The notes: generated from the letters alone by a model not told the origin. A stretch of DNA of 30,605 nucleotides from Clostridia bacterium (GCA_017530275.1 JAFXMP010000023.1:1-30605); one strand, 5' to 3'; counted from the stretch's first letter, positions 16,546 to 24,725 are shown. Numbers and translations are program-made.

Positions 16546-17094
16546 ATGATCACCATACGATTTGCCGGGCGGAAACCCAGCCCGGAGCAGAGCAGGATCG
16601 GCATGGAAACGGACCAGCAGTCGGAAACGCTGCGTTTCCTTCTGCCTCAGATCGCCGATGACCAGAGCGCTCAACTGATGATGCTGCTGCCGGATGGCAC
16701 GGCGGAAATGCTCCAGATACGGGATGGCATTGCGGCTATTCCGGCGCGGGTGGTGGAAATCCCGGGCCGGTGCCGCTGCTGGGTGGAGATCCTGGGCGGG
16801 GAGAAGGTGGCCTGGAACAGCGAACTCATGTATCTGGATATCGGCGATCTGCCGCCCATCAGCGAGCGCACAGAAGCACAGTACCCTACGGCTATTCAGG
16901 ACGCTATGGACGCCTGCGCCTGTACGGAAAGGTATCGGGACGAAGCGAAAGCCGCGGCGGGCATGGCGATAGCCAAAGGCGGTTTGCTGCACTTCGAGCT
17001 TAAAGAGGATGGGCACCTGTACATGTACTATACGCACAACACGCCAGTACTGTTTGAGATCATAGAAGGAGAATTATTCGCGTATGGCAATTGA
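16546..17094 (+). CDS. Tail-fibre adaptor, BppU-like N-terminus
   Basis: A 182-residue protein. The first ~95 residues form a beta-rich domain (MITIRFAGRKPSPEQSRIGM; AQLMMLLPDGTAEMLQIRDG) reminiscent of the N-terminal domain of baseplate upper proteins, which anchors fibres. An Ala-rich helix with two cysteines (AMDACACTERYRDEAKAAA) and a short beta C-terminus follow. It is preceded by an ideal ribosome site AAAGGAGGTGA (16530-16539). Its last 11 nt overlap the start of the spike gene, which indicates coupled translation and a fixed stoichiometry. Function is inferred from fold-like pattern and context. Confidence 0.55.
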   Translation: MITIRFAGRKPSPEQSRIGMETDQQSETLRFLLPQIADDQSAQLMMLLPDGTAEMLQIRDGIAAIPARVVEIPGRCRCWVEILGGEKVAWNSELMYLDIGDLPPISERTEAQYPTAIQDAMDACACTERYRDEAKAAAGMAIAKGGLLHFELKEDGHLYMYYTHNTPVLFEIIEGELFAYGN

Positions 17095-19870
17095 ATATCA
17101 CGGCGAAAATAACATTGAAAAGGTAAATCTTGGCGCGGTGAGCGCATACGCGGTGGCGAAAAAGAACGGCTTTACGGGCACCGAAGCGGAGTGGGAGCAG
17201 TATATCGCCAACGCCAGCCTAAAAGCGCAGCAGGCAGCCGCCAGCGCCTCCGCCGCCGCGGCCAGCGCGGCGGAAGCCGCCACATACCGCGGAGAGATTC
17301 GGGACCAGAACCAGGGCCTGTTCGTGCGCTACGACGAGGATGCAACGCTGACGGAAGCCAGCCAGGCCCAATTCAGAAAGAACATCGGCCTGCCGCTGAC
17401 AGCAAACGAAGCTGTGAGCCTGCTGGGCGAAGCGGCGGCGCAACTGGGCGCATTGACCGTATTGGCAGACATGCCGGGATTTTGGAGCACATCCGGGAGC
17501 ATAAACAGGAATAACCCCGGATCGGCCTGGCACACGCGCATGGTGCCGGTTAAGGGTTTCACAAAAATTTACGGACGCACGTACATGGATTCATACGGTT
17601 ACGCCATTGCCTACTTTGATCAGGATTATCAGCTGCTGTCTGATGTTTCCGTGGAAGGCACCGGCAACATGCGATTCGGAAACAACGCGGAAACCGAACC
17701 GCTGACCATACCGGAATCGGCGTGTTATGCTTCCCTCAGCGGCTGGGGAACGGCAACGGACTATGCTTTCGTATTCTGGGGTCCAGCCGTGGAAACGCCG
17801 GGACGTATGGAAATGCGCGGCGTGAGCTACGCGGATTTCGGTGCGCGGATGGACGGCGTACACGACGACACAGAAGCCGTCATGGCCTGCCACGCTTACG
17901 CCAACGAACACGGCTGCCCGGTGATCCAGCACAGCGGTACGGTGTATATGGAAACGGCCATGCACCGGCTGAACGGCGAAAGGCACAACGTAGAAATCAA
18001 AACGGATGTGGACTGGACCGGCACTACTTTCCTGATCAAGCCGCCCATTGAAGAGGAAAGGATCGTGTTCGCCGTGAGCCCGGACGAGGAAAAGGACGAT
18101 GTGGATCTTTCAGCTGAACAGATCGATCAGCTGCATGATACCTGGTTGAACATCCCCTTCCTGCGGAATTATCCCAACGAGATCGTTACTTTCTTGATAG
18201 AAAAGGAATACCCCAACATTGTGATCGGCATGCGCGACGGCTGGCAGGAATCATCGTACCCCGATCCCTCGTATTATTCTGAAACCGTGACCACGGACCG
18301 AAACGGCGCTTTGATGGACGGACACCTTTTTCTGGATATCAGCAGCCGCATGCCCCGCGATGAGAATGATACCGTTATCGGTCATTTGACCATGCGGCGG
18401 CGGTCCACCATGGACAAACCCATTACGATCAGGGGCGGCACCTTTAAGCTGGACCATGACCATCGCTTTGCTAATCCGTACTATTTGTACATCAGCCGAA
18501 GCAACGTGACGGTGGAGGGGCTCAAGTGCGATGCGGCGACACGGCATGAAATCTACCAAACGCAGTACCGCGGGGAACTGATCCGCGCAGATTACGCGTA
18601 TAACCTGTGCTTCCGGGACTGTGTGATGGAAAACTTCGGCACCTTCTTCCCTTGGGAAAACAGATATTCCGAAAATGTAAGCTATGTGCTGGTTTGCACC
18701 CACTGCAGCAATATCCTGATCGACCATTGCCAGTTCCTGCGGGGCTGGGGGCCCATTCAGACCAGCTGGTGCAAGCGCCTGACGGTGCGGGACAGCGTGA
18801 TGGGCCGCGTGGATAACCATTACGGCTGCCGGGATTATCTGATTCAGGGGTGCACCATGGTGACCAGCCACAGCAATATCAACGTGGGATACGGCGACGG
18901 CTTCCTGACCGTGCGGAACACCAAATTCATTAAGACCCGCGACTATGACACCATGATGAACAGCCGCTTGGTATATTGCCGCGAGGACTATTGCAGCATT
19001 TTCCAGGGGAATATCACACTGGAAAACATTCAGATCGAAACCGATTATGAAACCACAGTATTATACGCGGCGCTGGAAAGCAGCTATCCTTTTCGACATG
19101 AACCGGGCAATCAGATGCTGCCCATGAAGCTGCCTAAGGTGCGGATGAAGAATATTTTCTTCAAGCACTTATCCGCACAGCCGGTGAAGCTTACGCTGGC
19201 GGAATACGGCGTACGGGCGGAAGCTTCGGCCCTTTCCTATGGCACGGTGGAGCCGGATAATGTGATTATTGACGGCGTTTGGAGCGATCAGCCCGCCCGC
19301 ATCCTGCCTATGCTGGAGAATGTACACCTGACCGGCGATGAACGCTGGGTGATCAAGGTGAAGAACTTCGACTGCCGCATCGACGTTTCGGAAGACGATA
19401 CCATCGATCCCAGCGAAAACCTGGCCTTCGATCTTGAACGGGTGTGGCTGTTGAAAGACCCTGAATTGTACTTTGAAAACCGGATCAGTGAAGCGAATCC
19501 CGCTGACAGCGCTGCCAGGGAAGCGGAGGCCAGCCGCATTGCGGCGGCGGCCAGTCAGCAGCAGGCGGCAGCCAGCCAGACCGGAGCGGCGGCCAGCGCG
19601 GAAGCGGCAAGCAGCAGCCAAATTGCGTCCGCCGTGAGCCAAACCGACGCGGCGCTCAGTGCGGCGGCGGCAAGCAGCAGCCAAACCGCGGCTGCGGCAA
19701 GTGAAACGGCAGCGGCGGCCAGCCAAAACGCGGCGGCAGCCAGCCAATCGGCAGCGGCGGCATCGGCGGTCAGCGCAGCTGCCAGCGCAGCACTGGCACA
19801 GCAGCACAGCATGGGCTTTGAAGATGATGGCACCGGACTGATCCTGAAGCCGTTGGAAGAGGAGGTATAA
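17084..19870 (+). CDS. Tailspike with right-handed beta-helix (pectate-lyase-like) domain
   Basis: A 928-residue receptor-binding or depolymerase protein. The N-terminus has the fibre motif KNGFTGTEAEWEQYIANAS (about 27-45), then an Ala-rich coiled stalk. At about 240-265 the tailspike signature VSYADFGARMDGVHDDTEAV opens a parallel beta-helix, with repeated short turns (SRSNVTVEGLKCD; CSNILIDHCQFLRGWG; CKRLTVRDSVMGRVDN) up to about 620. A second beta domain ends near 800. The last ~110 residues are an Ala/Ser/Gln-rich stalk and a short end (MGFEDDGTGLILKPLEEE). The helix could bind or cleave host cell-surface polysaccharide; catalytic residues cannot be assigned by eye. It starts inside the end of the preceding gene and ends 3 nt before the next. 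Confidence 0.75.
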   Translation: MAIEYHGENNIEKVNLGAVSAYAVAKKNGFTGTEAEWEQYIANASLKAQQAAASASAAAASAAEAATYRGEIRDQNQGLFVRYDEDATLTEASQAQFRKNIGLPLTANEAVSLLGEAAAQLGALTVLADMPGFWSTSGSINRNNPGSAWHTRMVPVKGFTKIYGRTYMDSYGYAIAYFDQDYQLLSDVSVEGTGNMRFGNNAETEPLTIPESACYASLSGWGTATDYAFVFWGPAVETPGRMEMRGVSYADFGARMDGVHDDTEAVMACHAYANEHGCPVIQHSGTVYMETAMHRLNGERHNVEIKTDVDWTGTTFLIKPPIEEERIVFAVSPDEEKDDVDLSAEQIDQLHDTWLNIPFLRNYPNEIVTFLIEKEYPNIVIGMRDGWQESSYPDPSYYSETVTTDRNGALMDGHLFLDISSRMPRDENDTVIGHLTMRRRSTMDKPITIRGGTFKLDHDHRFANPYYLYISRSNVTVEGLKCDAATRHEIYQTQYRGELIRADYAYNLCFRDCVMENFGTFFPWENRYSENVSYVLVCTHCSNILIDHCQFLRGWGPIQTSWCKRLTVRDSVMGRVDNHYGCRDYLIQGCTMVTSHSNINVGYGDGFLTVRNTKFIKTRDYDTMMNSRLVYCREDYCSIFQGNITLENIQIETDYETTVLYAALESSYPFRHEPGNQMLPMKLPKVRMKNIFFKHLSAQPVKLTLAEYGVRAEASALSYGTVEPDNVIIDGVWSDQPARILPMLENVHLTGDERWVIKVKNFDCRIDVSEDDTIDPSENLAFDLERVWLLKDPELYFENRISEANPADSAAREAEASRIAAAASQQQAAASQTGAAASAEAASSSQIASAVSQTDAALSAAAASSSQTAAAASETAAAASQNAAAASQSAAAASAVSAAASAALAQQHSMGFEDDGTGLILKPLEEEV
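19502..19803 (+). repeat. Ala/Ser/Gln stalk-coding repeats
   Basis: The 3' end of the spike gene encodes repeats of the type AAASQ, AASSSQ, AAAASET and AAAASQNA over about 100 residues. At DNA level these are degenerate GCGGCGGCCAGC-like units. They would form a trimeric helical stalk and are a likely site of slippage or recombination between fibre genes. Confidence 0.75.
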
Positions 19871-19873
19871 AAC

Positions 19874-21649
19874 ATGGCGCTGATAAACGGAACAAATTAT
19901 GATCACATCGATTTACAGGCGGCAGCAGGCGGGAATGTGACCCGACATAAGCTCCAGGATACCGATGGCCGATCGCTGGTGGCATCCACAGAGGCATCTT
20001 CCACGGCTTCCGCATCCCACGCTGTGGGATCGTATTTCATCTACGATGGCGCTTTGTACCGCGCCACGGCGGACATCGCCAGCGGCGGGACGATCACCCC
20101 GAACACCAACTGCGTGGCGGTGACTGTGGGAGCTGAAGTAAGTGAGTTAAAGAGCGCTTTTACCACGGAATCAAAATATGTTAGAGATATTCAATCTGAA
20201 ATAGGAATAAAATATCAGATAAGTGGTGTAATTACTCACGGAAGTGTAATATACCCAGATGATAGAAGCAAAATCAATTGTTTTATCAAAGCCGGTTCAA
20301 CATATAAATTATCGGCAACTGATACGGCATATGAAGGCACTGTTAAAGTATATGTGAAAAAAACCGAGAATGGAAGTTTTGAAAATTCTGGTGTGGTAGT
20401 TACTATTGGAAGCTATGTAGAACGTACCCCGAGTTACAATATTTACGCATTTGCATTTGATAGGACAACTAACGTCTCTGGTACATTATCTGTAAACATT
20501 GATGTACAGACATTGAATAATAATGTCGGCAGTAACTACATCGGAGATAAAATGAATCTGCTATTCCAAGCAAAGAAACGTGTACAAGGAAAGTATTGCT
20601 CAGCCAATGAAATAATATCAAATAAAAACTATGATTATTTTGTTGTAGAAGTGACTTCCGGTACGACATATTATTTCCCCAACGGTTTCAGATTTCTTGT
20701 GAAAAACGGGAACACAAGAATAGAGGGCGAAACATTAACAGCATATACATATACGGCTGATTTCACAGGAGATTTGTATATAACATTCAACCGTAATTAT
20801 CCTGGCTGGATAATGACAACAGAATCTAACTTTGAAGCAATCAGACCGTATGATGTGCCATCGCTATTCAAGAAAGCGCTTAAACAATCGACGGGGACGA
20901 GCGAATACTATCCCATGTCGCAAAAAGCTGTTTCAGATGCGGTCGAAGGTGTTAAAGGGATATTGCACGGGAAAAAGTGGGTAGCGTGCGGAGATAGCTT
21001 TACACATGGAGATTTTGCAAACGCCCCGTCAGACAATTATCATATAACAAGCGGAAGATACGCAGGCCAATTAAAAGTATATCCATACATTATCGGCAAT
21101 CGCTGCAATATGACGATTGTAAACGAAGCAATAAGCGGATCGACAATGACGTATATTGATGGAACTAAATATGAGTTCTCAACCCCAAATGGGAGATATA
21201 CTCAAATTCCGGCTGATGCTGATTATATTACACTTTGGTTCGGAATTAACGACTATAATCAACAAGTCCCTATCGGCAATATCGATGACACTGCAAATAC
21301 TACCTTCTATGGCGCTTGGAACACCGTACTTTCGTGGCTGATTGAAAACAGGCCGTCCGCAAAGATTGGCATTGTAATAACAAATGGTTCAATGAAAAAC
21401 GGGCTGCAAACAGCATATACAGAAGCAGAGGTTGCCATTGCCAAGAAGTATGGTATTCCATATCTGAATCTTGCATTGAGCGATCAGATACCTTATTTCC
21501 TGCGGCAATGGGAAAGGACGGATGTTGCGGAAGCCGTTAAAACAGCGAGAGACGCGCATTTTGAGGTCGGATCAGGAAATCATCATCCAAGCGCAGAAGC
21601 GCATGAGTTTGAAAGCACGTTTATTGAGGAATGGCTGAAAACTTTATAA
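19874..21649 (+). CDS. Receptor-binding tail protein with SGNH esterase domain
   Basis: A 591-residue tail protein. The N-terminal ~95 residues are a virion-attachment region (MALINGTNYDHIDLQAAAGG and a beta domain SYFIYDGALYRATADIASGG). The middle (about 100-335) is beta-rich and unknown, and a fibre motif EYYPMSQKAVSDAVEG lies at 345-360. The C-terminal SGNH hydrolase has GDSFTHGD with nucleophile S375, FGIND with N459, and a His pair at 570-571 (GNHHPSAEAHE). The usual Asp three residues before the catalytic His is not in the standard place, so activity needs checking. It probably deacetylates or de-esterifies a host wall or capsule glycan. From about residue 95 onward the DNA becomes AT-rich, unlike its neighbours. 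Confidence 0.8.
   Translation: MALINGTNYDHIDLQAAAGGNVTRHKLQDTDGRSLVASTEASSTASASHAVGSYFIYDGALYRATADIASGGTITPNTNCVAVTVGAEVSELKSAFTTESKYVRDIQSEIGIKYQISGVITHGSVIYPDDRSKINCFIKAGSTYKLSATDTAYEGTVKVYVKKTENGSFENSGVVVTIGSYVERTPSYNIYAFAFDRTTNVSGTLSVNIDVQTLNNNVGSNYIGDKMNLLFQAKKRVQGKYCSANEIISNKNYDYFVVEVTSGTTYYFPNGFRFLVKNGNTRIEGETLTAYTYTADFTGDLYITFNRNYPGWIMTTESNFEAIRPYDVPSLFKKALKQSTGTSEYYPMSQKAVSDAVEGVKGILHGKKWVACGDSFTHGDFANAPSDNYHITSGRYAGQLKVYPYIIGNRCNMTIVNEAISGSTMTYIDGTKYEFSTPNGRYTQIPADADYITLWFGINDYNQQVPIGNIDDTANTTFYGAWNTVLSWLIENRPSAKIGIVITNGSMKNGLQTAYTEAEVAIAKKYGIPYLNLALSDQIPYFLRQWERTDVAEAVKTARDAHFEVGSGNHHPSAEAHEFESTFIEEWLKTL
20155..21649 (+). other. AT-rich island: imported receptor-binding module
   Basis: Base composition changes abruptly inside one gene. 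By count, 19921-19980 is 62% G+C while 20161-20220 is 27% and 20281-20340 is 38%. The shift lies near 20150-20165, just after the virion-attachment domain. High G+C returns at the endolysin gene. The reading frame is intact across the junction, which suggests replacement of the host-binding part by recombination. Confidence 0.8.
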
Positions 21650-21697
21650 GCAAGCAAAGGACGGCTTTAATCCACAATCGAAACGGAGGTGATCTCT

Positions 21698-22483
21698 ATG
21701 ATTCTCCTTGATAAATTCCTGCAATGTGTCCGGGAGAACGCGGACCGCGTGCATGAGTACGAACAGGGCCACGACGGCAGCGATGGGAAATGCGACTGTA
21801 TCGGCCTGATTATCGGGGCGCTGAAGCTGGCGGGGCTCAAATGGTCCGGCGTACATGGAAGCAACTGGGCGGCAAGGAACGCCATGGGCAGCCTGCAATA
21901 CATTCCGGACGCCACGGAAATATTCGTGGGCGAGATCGTTTACAAGGCCAAGGAACCGGGAGAAAGCGGGTATTCGCTCCCGGATCGGTACAAAGACAGA
22001 CCGGACAGAAGGGACTATTACCACGTGGGCGTAGTGACCCAAATAACGCCCTTGGTGATCACGCACTGCACCAGCGTAGAAGGCGGCATCCAGCGGGACG
22101 GCAAGATCGGAAAGTGGCGATGGGGAGGAAAAATGAAGGATATTGATTATGAGGACGAAGGAAGGGAAAGCAGAAGCCATTGGGCCATTCTGTCAGCGGA
22201 AAACGGAAAAACGGTGAACCTGAGGAAAGAGGCAAACATAAAAAGCGCCGTTATCGCCCGCGTACCGGTGGGAACGAAAGTGGAAGTGTGGCAGGATGCC
22301 GAAGACAGTCAATGGACGAAGGCGGCATATGGCGGCAAGACCGGCTACATCAAGACGGAGTTTCTTCGGCCGGATGAGCGGGAAGGCGGACCAGAGGATT
22401 CTGTAACAGTTACCAGAGGAATGCTGGAGAACTGGGCTGATGCGCTGGAAAAAATAGCGCGGGATATTTGTGAAAATATGTAG
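21698..22483 (+). CDS. Endolysin: NlpC/P60 peptidase with SH3 domain
   Basis: A 261-residue cell-wall lysin. An NlpC/P60-type cysteine peptidase domain occupies about 1-165. Its triad candidates are C34 (KCDCIGLIIG), H109 (YYHVGVVTQ) and H123 (LVITHCTS). A bacterial SH3 wall-binding domain covers about 170-225 (TVNLRKEANIKSAVIARVP; GKTGYIKTEFLRP), and a short helical C-terminus follows. It would cleave peptidoglycan stem peptides to release particles. There is no signal peptide, so it depends on the holin downstream. The ATG at 21698 is favoured by GGAGGTG at 21685-21691; an in-frame GTG at 21689 lies inside that site. It opens the lysis cassette. Confidence 0.85.
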   Translation: MILLDKFLQCVRENADRVHEYEQGHDGSDGKCDCIGLIIGALKLAGLKWSGVHGSNWAARNAMGSLQYIPDATEIFVGEIVYKAKEPGESGYSLPDRYKDRPDRRDYYHVGVVTQITPLVITHCTSVEGGIQRDGKIGKWRWGGKMKDIDYEDEGRESRSHWAILSAENGKTVNLRKEANIKSAVIARVPVGTKVEVWQDAEDSQWTKAAYGGKTGYIKTEFLRPDEREGGPEDSVTVTRGMLENWADALEKIARDICENM

Positions 22484-22500
22484 TGAGTAAAGGATAAAAC

Positions 22501-22571
22501 AAAGCGTGCAGATGGTCCTGTTTTCATGAAATGATCAGAGGTTCCATGCATAACAAGATCATCTGCGCTTT
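22501..22571 (+). repeat. Imperfect inverted repeat in the lysis cassette
   Basis: AAAGCGTGCAGATG (22501-22514) and CATCTGCGCTTT (22560-22571) are complementary over 12 bp with a 2-nt bulge and enclose a loop of about 45 nt. It lies between the endolysin stop and the next ribosome site. It could be a weak RNA structure that separates lysis genes from one another. Significance is uncertain. Confidence 0.4.
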
Positions 22572-22611
22572 GAACGCTCCGCTTCTGCGGGGTAATAAAG
22601 GAAAAAGGGAT

Positions 22612-23028
22612 ATGAAGGGAAAAAGAGATTTGTTTCCCGCTGCGCTGGGCATTCTGGCAGCGCTGATTCTGATGGCATGCAGCCATTATGGCGCATATGC
22701 GGAAACAGTGGCAATTCGGGAAGGGACGGGCTTTATAACACTGGAGGGATGCATGGAACGGACCGGCGCGGACGCGGATATCTTTATCGCCGAATGCTTG
22801 CGGGTGAACCTTGTACGCATGGAAACAGACGGCGTCTGGGCGGAAGTGACACTGCATCAAATGCCGGATGGCATTTGCGGCGTGCTGCTGTTTGACGGAT
22901 GGCATCTGCTGCACGGCGAATGGAAGCAGAGCGGCGAAAACACGCTGCATCTTCATTTCCGTCCGGACGAATTGGCAAAACTGGACGGAACAGTGGGGCT
23001 ATATTTATTGATCCTGGCGGAAAAATAG
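22612..23028 (+). CDS. Small exported protein or lipoprotein in the lysis cassette
   Basis: A 138-residue protein of unknown function. The N-terminus is a signal sequence: basic MKGKRD, a hydrophobic stretch LFPAALGILAALILMAC, then two possible processing sites. These are a lipobox-like LMAC with the lipid Cys at 23, or an AYA-type signal peptidase I site near residue 30. The mature part is about 110 residues and beta-rich (GVWAEVTLHQMPDGICGVLL). The ATG at 22612 follows an AAGGAAAAAGGGA stretch; an in-frame ATG lies at 22531 but has no ribosome site. Its place between endolysin and holin suggests a lysis or release accessory, or a surface protein made during induction. Confidence 0.6.
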   Translation: MKGKRDLFPAALGILAALILMACSHYGAYAETVAIREGTGFITLEGCMERTGADADIFIAECLRVNLVRMETDGVWAEVTLHQMPDGICGVLLFDGWHLLHGEWKQSGENTLHLHFRPDELAKLDGTVGLYLLILAEK

Positions 23029-23043
23029 GAGGGGGATCAACGA

Positions 23044-23481
23044 ATGAAAAGAATCATGGAAGCCATGGCAGCAGCAGCGGGTGCTGTTCTGAGCTTCTTT
23101 ACGGGATTGCCGCCCATCATTTGGGTGCTGCTGGCGGTCATGACTCTGGATTATATCACCGGCCTGCTCTGCGGCCTCATAGGCAAAAGCCCCAAAACCG
23201 AAACCGGGGGTCTTTCCAGCAAGGCGGCATTTCAGGGACTGCTGAAAAAGGTGCTGATCCTAGTGGTGGTGGGTTTGGCTGCCCTGGCGGACCACGCAAT
23301 CGCCGTGAGCGCCGGAATTGAGATGGCCGCGGTCACCGGAGCATGCTGCCTTTGGTTCGTAGCAAGCGAAGGGCTGTCCATCCTGGAGAATGCCGCCGCG
23401 ATGGAAGTGCCCATTCCCAAGATGCTCATGAAAGCGTTGGAGATCATGCGAAAGCAGGGCGAGGATGACGGAATGGAATAG
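23044..23481 (+). CDS. Holin (phage_holin_4_1 / toxin-secretion type)
   Basis: A 145-residue membrane protein. It has helices at about 20-45 (PPIIWVLLAVMTLDYITGLL), 70-85 (VLILVVVGLAALADHAIAV) and 92-112. The hallmark DYITGLLCGLIGKSPK followed by LSSKAAFQGLLKK is characteristic of this holin family of clostridial phages and toxin loci (LDYITGL...S..G..GL.KK). The C-terminus is charged and cytoplasmic. It permeabilises the membrane to release the endolysin. RBS GGAGGGG precedes the ATG at 23044. It is the last gene of the cluster; no terminator was seen before the oxidoreductase gene 98 bp downstream. Confidence 0.88.
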   Translation: MKRIMEAMAAAAGAVLSFFTGLPPIIWVLLAVMTLDYITGLLCGLIGKSPKTETGGLSSKAAFQGLLKKVLILVVVGLAALADHAIAVSAGIEMAAVTGACCLWFVASEGLSILENAAAMEVPIPKMLMKALEIMRKQGEDDGME

Positions 23482-23579
23482 GACCGGCAGCGCTGATATA
23501 TAAAAATCGATGAGAATGAAAGGAATTGACATTGTTCCGCCGAATAAGAAATAAAAACCAAAACCAAGGAGGAATTCCC

Positions 23580-24674
23580 ATGGACAAGGTAAGGATCGGC
23601 ATCATTGGCTGCGGCGGCATTGCAAACAACAAGCATATGCCCTCCCTGGCCAAGCTGCCCCAGGTGGAAATGGTGGCTTTCTGCGATATCATCGAGGAAC
23701 GTGCACAGAAAGCGGCGCAGGATTTCGGCACCCCGGACGCCAAATGGTACGTTGATTATAAAGAACTGCTGGCGCGGAAGGATATCGACGTGGTGCACGT
23801 ACTGACGCCCAACAAGCAGCATTCCTTCATCACTGTGGACGCTCTGGAATCCGGCAAACACGTGATGTGCGAAAAGCCCATGGCCATCAATTCCGCGGAA
23901 GCCAAAAAGATGCTGGACGCCGCGAAACGTACCGGCAAGAAACTGACCATCGGCTATCAGAACCGCTATAAGGCTGAAATCCAGTATTTGAAAAAATGCA
24001 TCGAAAATGGCGACTTAGGTGAAATCTACTATGCCAAGGCCATGGCCGTGCGCCGCCGGGGCGTGCCCACGTGGGGCGTGTTCCTTGACGCGGAAAACCA
24101 GGGCGGCGGTCCCCTCATCGATATCGGCACCCACGCCTTGGACCTGACCCTGTACGAAATGGACAACTATGAACCCCAGATGGTGGTGGGCAGCACCTTC
24201 CGCAAGCTTGCGGACACGGAAAACGCAGCCAATCCCTGGGGCCCCTGGGATCCCAAGAAATTCACCGTGGAAGACGCCGCCTTCGGCTTCATCAAAATGA
24301 AAAACGGCGCTACCATCAGCTTAGACGCCACTTGGGCGCTGAATACCCTGCGGGCGGACGACGGCAAGATCATGCTCTGCGGCGATAAGGGCGGGGCCGA
24401 TACCCTGGGCGAAAAGAACGTGCTGCGTTTCAACGGCGAAAAGTTTTCCAAGCTCTATGTGACCGAGCCGGACCTGAAAACCGGCGGCGTGGATTTCTAT
24501 GAGGGCAGCGGCAGCGGAAAACCCCAGGAAATCGAGGCCCGCATGTGGATCGAACACGTGATGGACGACAGCAAGCCTTTGATCGTGAAGCCCGAACAGG
24601 CTTATGTGGTCACGCAGATTTTGGAAGCCATTTACGAATCCGCCAAGACCGGAAAGCCCGTATATTTTGATTGA
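23580..24674 (+). CDS. Gfo/Idh/MocA family NAD(P)-dependent oxidoreductase
   Basis: A 364-residue dehydrogenase of the sugar/inositol type. The N-terminal Rossmann fold has GIIGCGGIA (7-15), the family motif CEKPMA lies at 97-102, and the C-terminal substrate domain carries GGGPLIDIGTHALDL (175-189) with the catalytic D181 and H185 pair. Substrate is unknown; members oxidise glycosides, inositols or glucose-type sugars. The ATG at 23580 has AAGGAGG upstream. A TTGACA at 23526-23531 has no convincing -10 partner, so transcription may come from the virion operon or from a promoter I cannot place. It is treated as a host gene because nothing links it to a particle, and a terminator follows. Confidence 0.9.
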   Translation: MDKVRIGIIGCGGIANNKHMPSLAKLPQVEMVAFCDIIEERAQKAAQDFGTPDAKWYVDYKELLARKDIDVVHVLTPNKQHSFITVDALESGKHVMCEKPMAINSAEAKKMLDAAKRTGKKLTIGYQNRYKAEIQYLKKCIENGDLGEIYYAKAMAVRRRGVPTWGVFLDAENQGGGPLIDIGTHALDLTLYEMDNYEPQMVVGSTFRKLADTENAANPWGPWDPKKFTVEDAAFGFIKMKNGATISLDATWALNTLRADDGKIMLCGDKGGADTLGEKNVLRFNGEKFSKLYVTEPDLKTGGVDFYEGSGSGKPQEIEARMWIEHVMDDSKPLIVKPEQAYVVTQILEAIYESAKTGKPVYFD

Positions 24675-24693
24675 TCCTAAAGACAAGAATAAC

Positions 24694-24725
24694 CCCCCGG
24701 CGTGACTGCCGGGGGCGCTTTGTTT
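24694..24725 (+). terminator. Bidirectional terminator between oxidoreductase and ftsH
   Basis: CCCCCGGC (24694-24701), loop GTGACT, GCCGGGGG (24708-24715), then CGCTTTGTTT. It serves the plus-strand oxidoreductase and, read the other way, ftsH. The T-rich tail overlaps the parS-like palindrome. Confidence 0.85.

Larger units (their letters stand above)
5767..23481 (+). mobile_element. Virion-only podovirus-like gene cluster (GTA-like or remnant prophage)
   Basis: This is a continuous plus-strand array of about 17 genes for DNA packaging, capsid, short tail, host recognition and lysis, bounded by host genes on both sides (mtaB and a Gfo/Idh/MocA oxidoreductase). The order terS-terL-portal-scaffold-capsid-connectors-tail-fibres-lysis follows a standard phage late operon. 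No integrase, repressor, antirepressor, replication, recombination or methylase gene is present between the host flanks. I found no flanking direct repeats by eye. All reading frames of recognisable genes are intact except for a possible small frameshift at the end of the 14761-16068 gene. Intact genes without mobility genes fit a gene-transfer-agent-like or otherwise maintained particle, but a trimmed prophage remains possible. Confidence 0.75.

Noticed and set aside
5767..23481. Tailocin or phage-tail-like bacteriocin.
   Set aside because: Terminase, portal, scaffold and capsid genes are present and look functional, and no contractile or flexible tail genes are seen; DNA-containing particles are expected.
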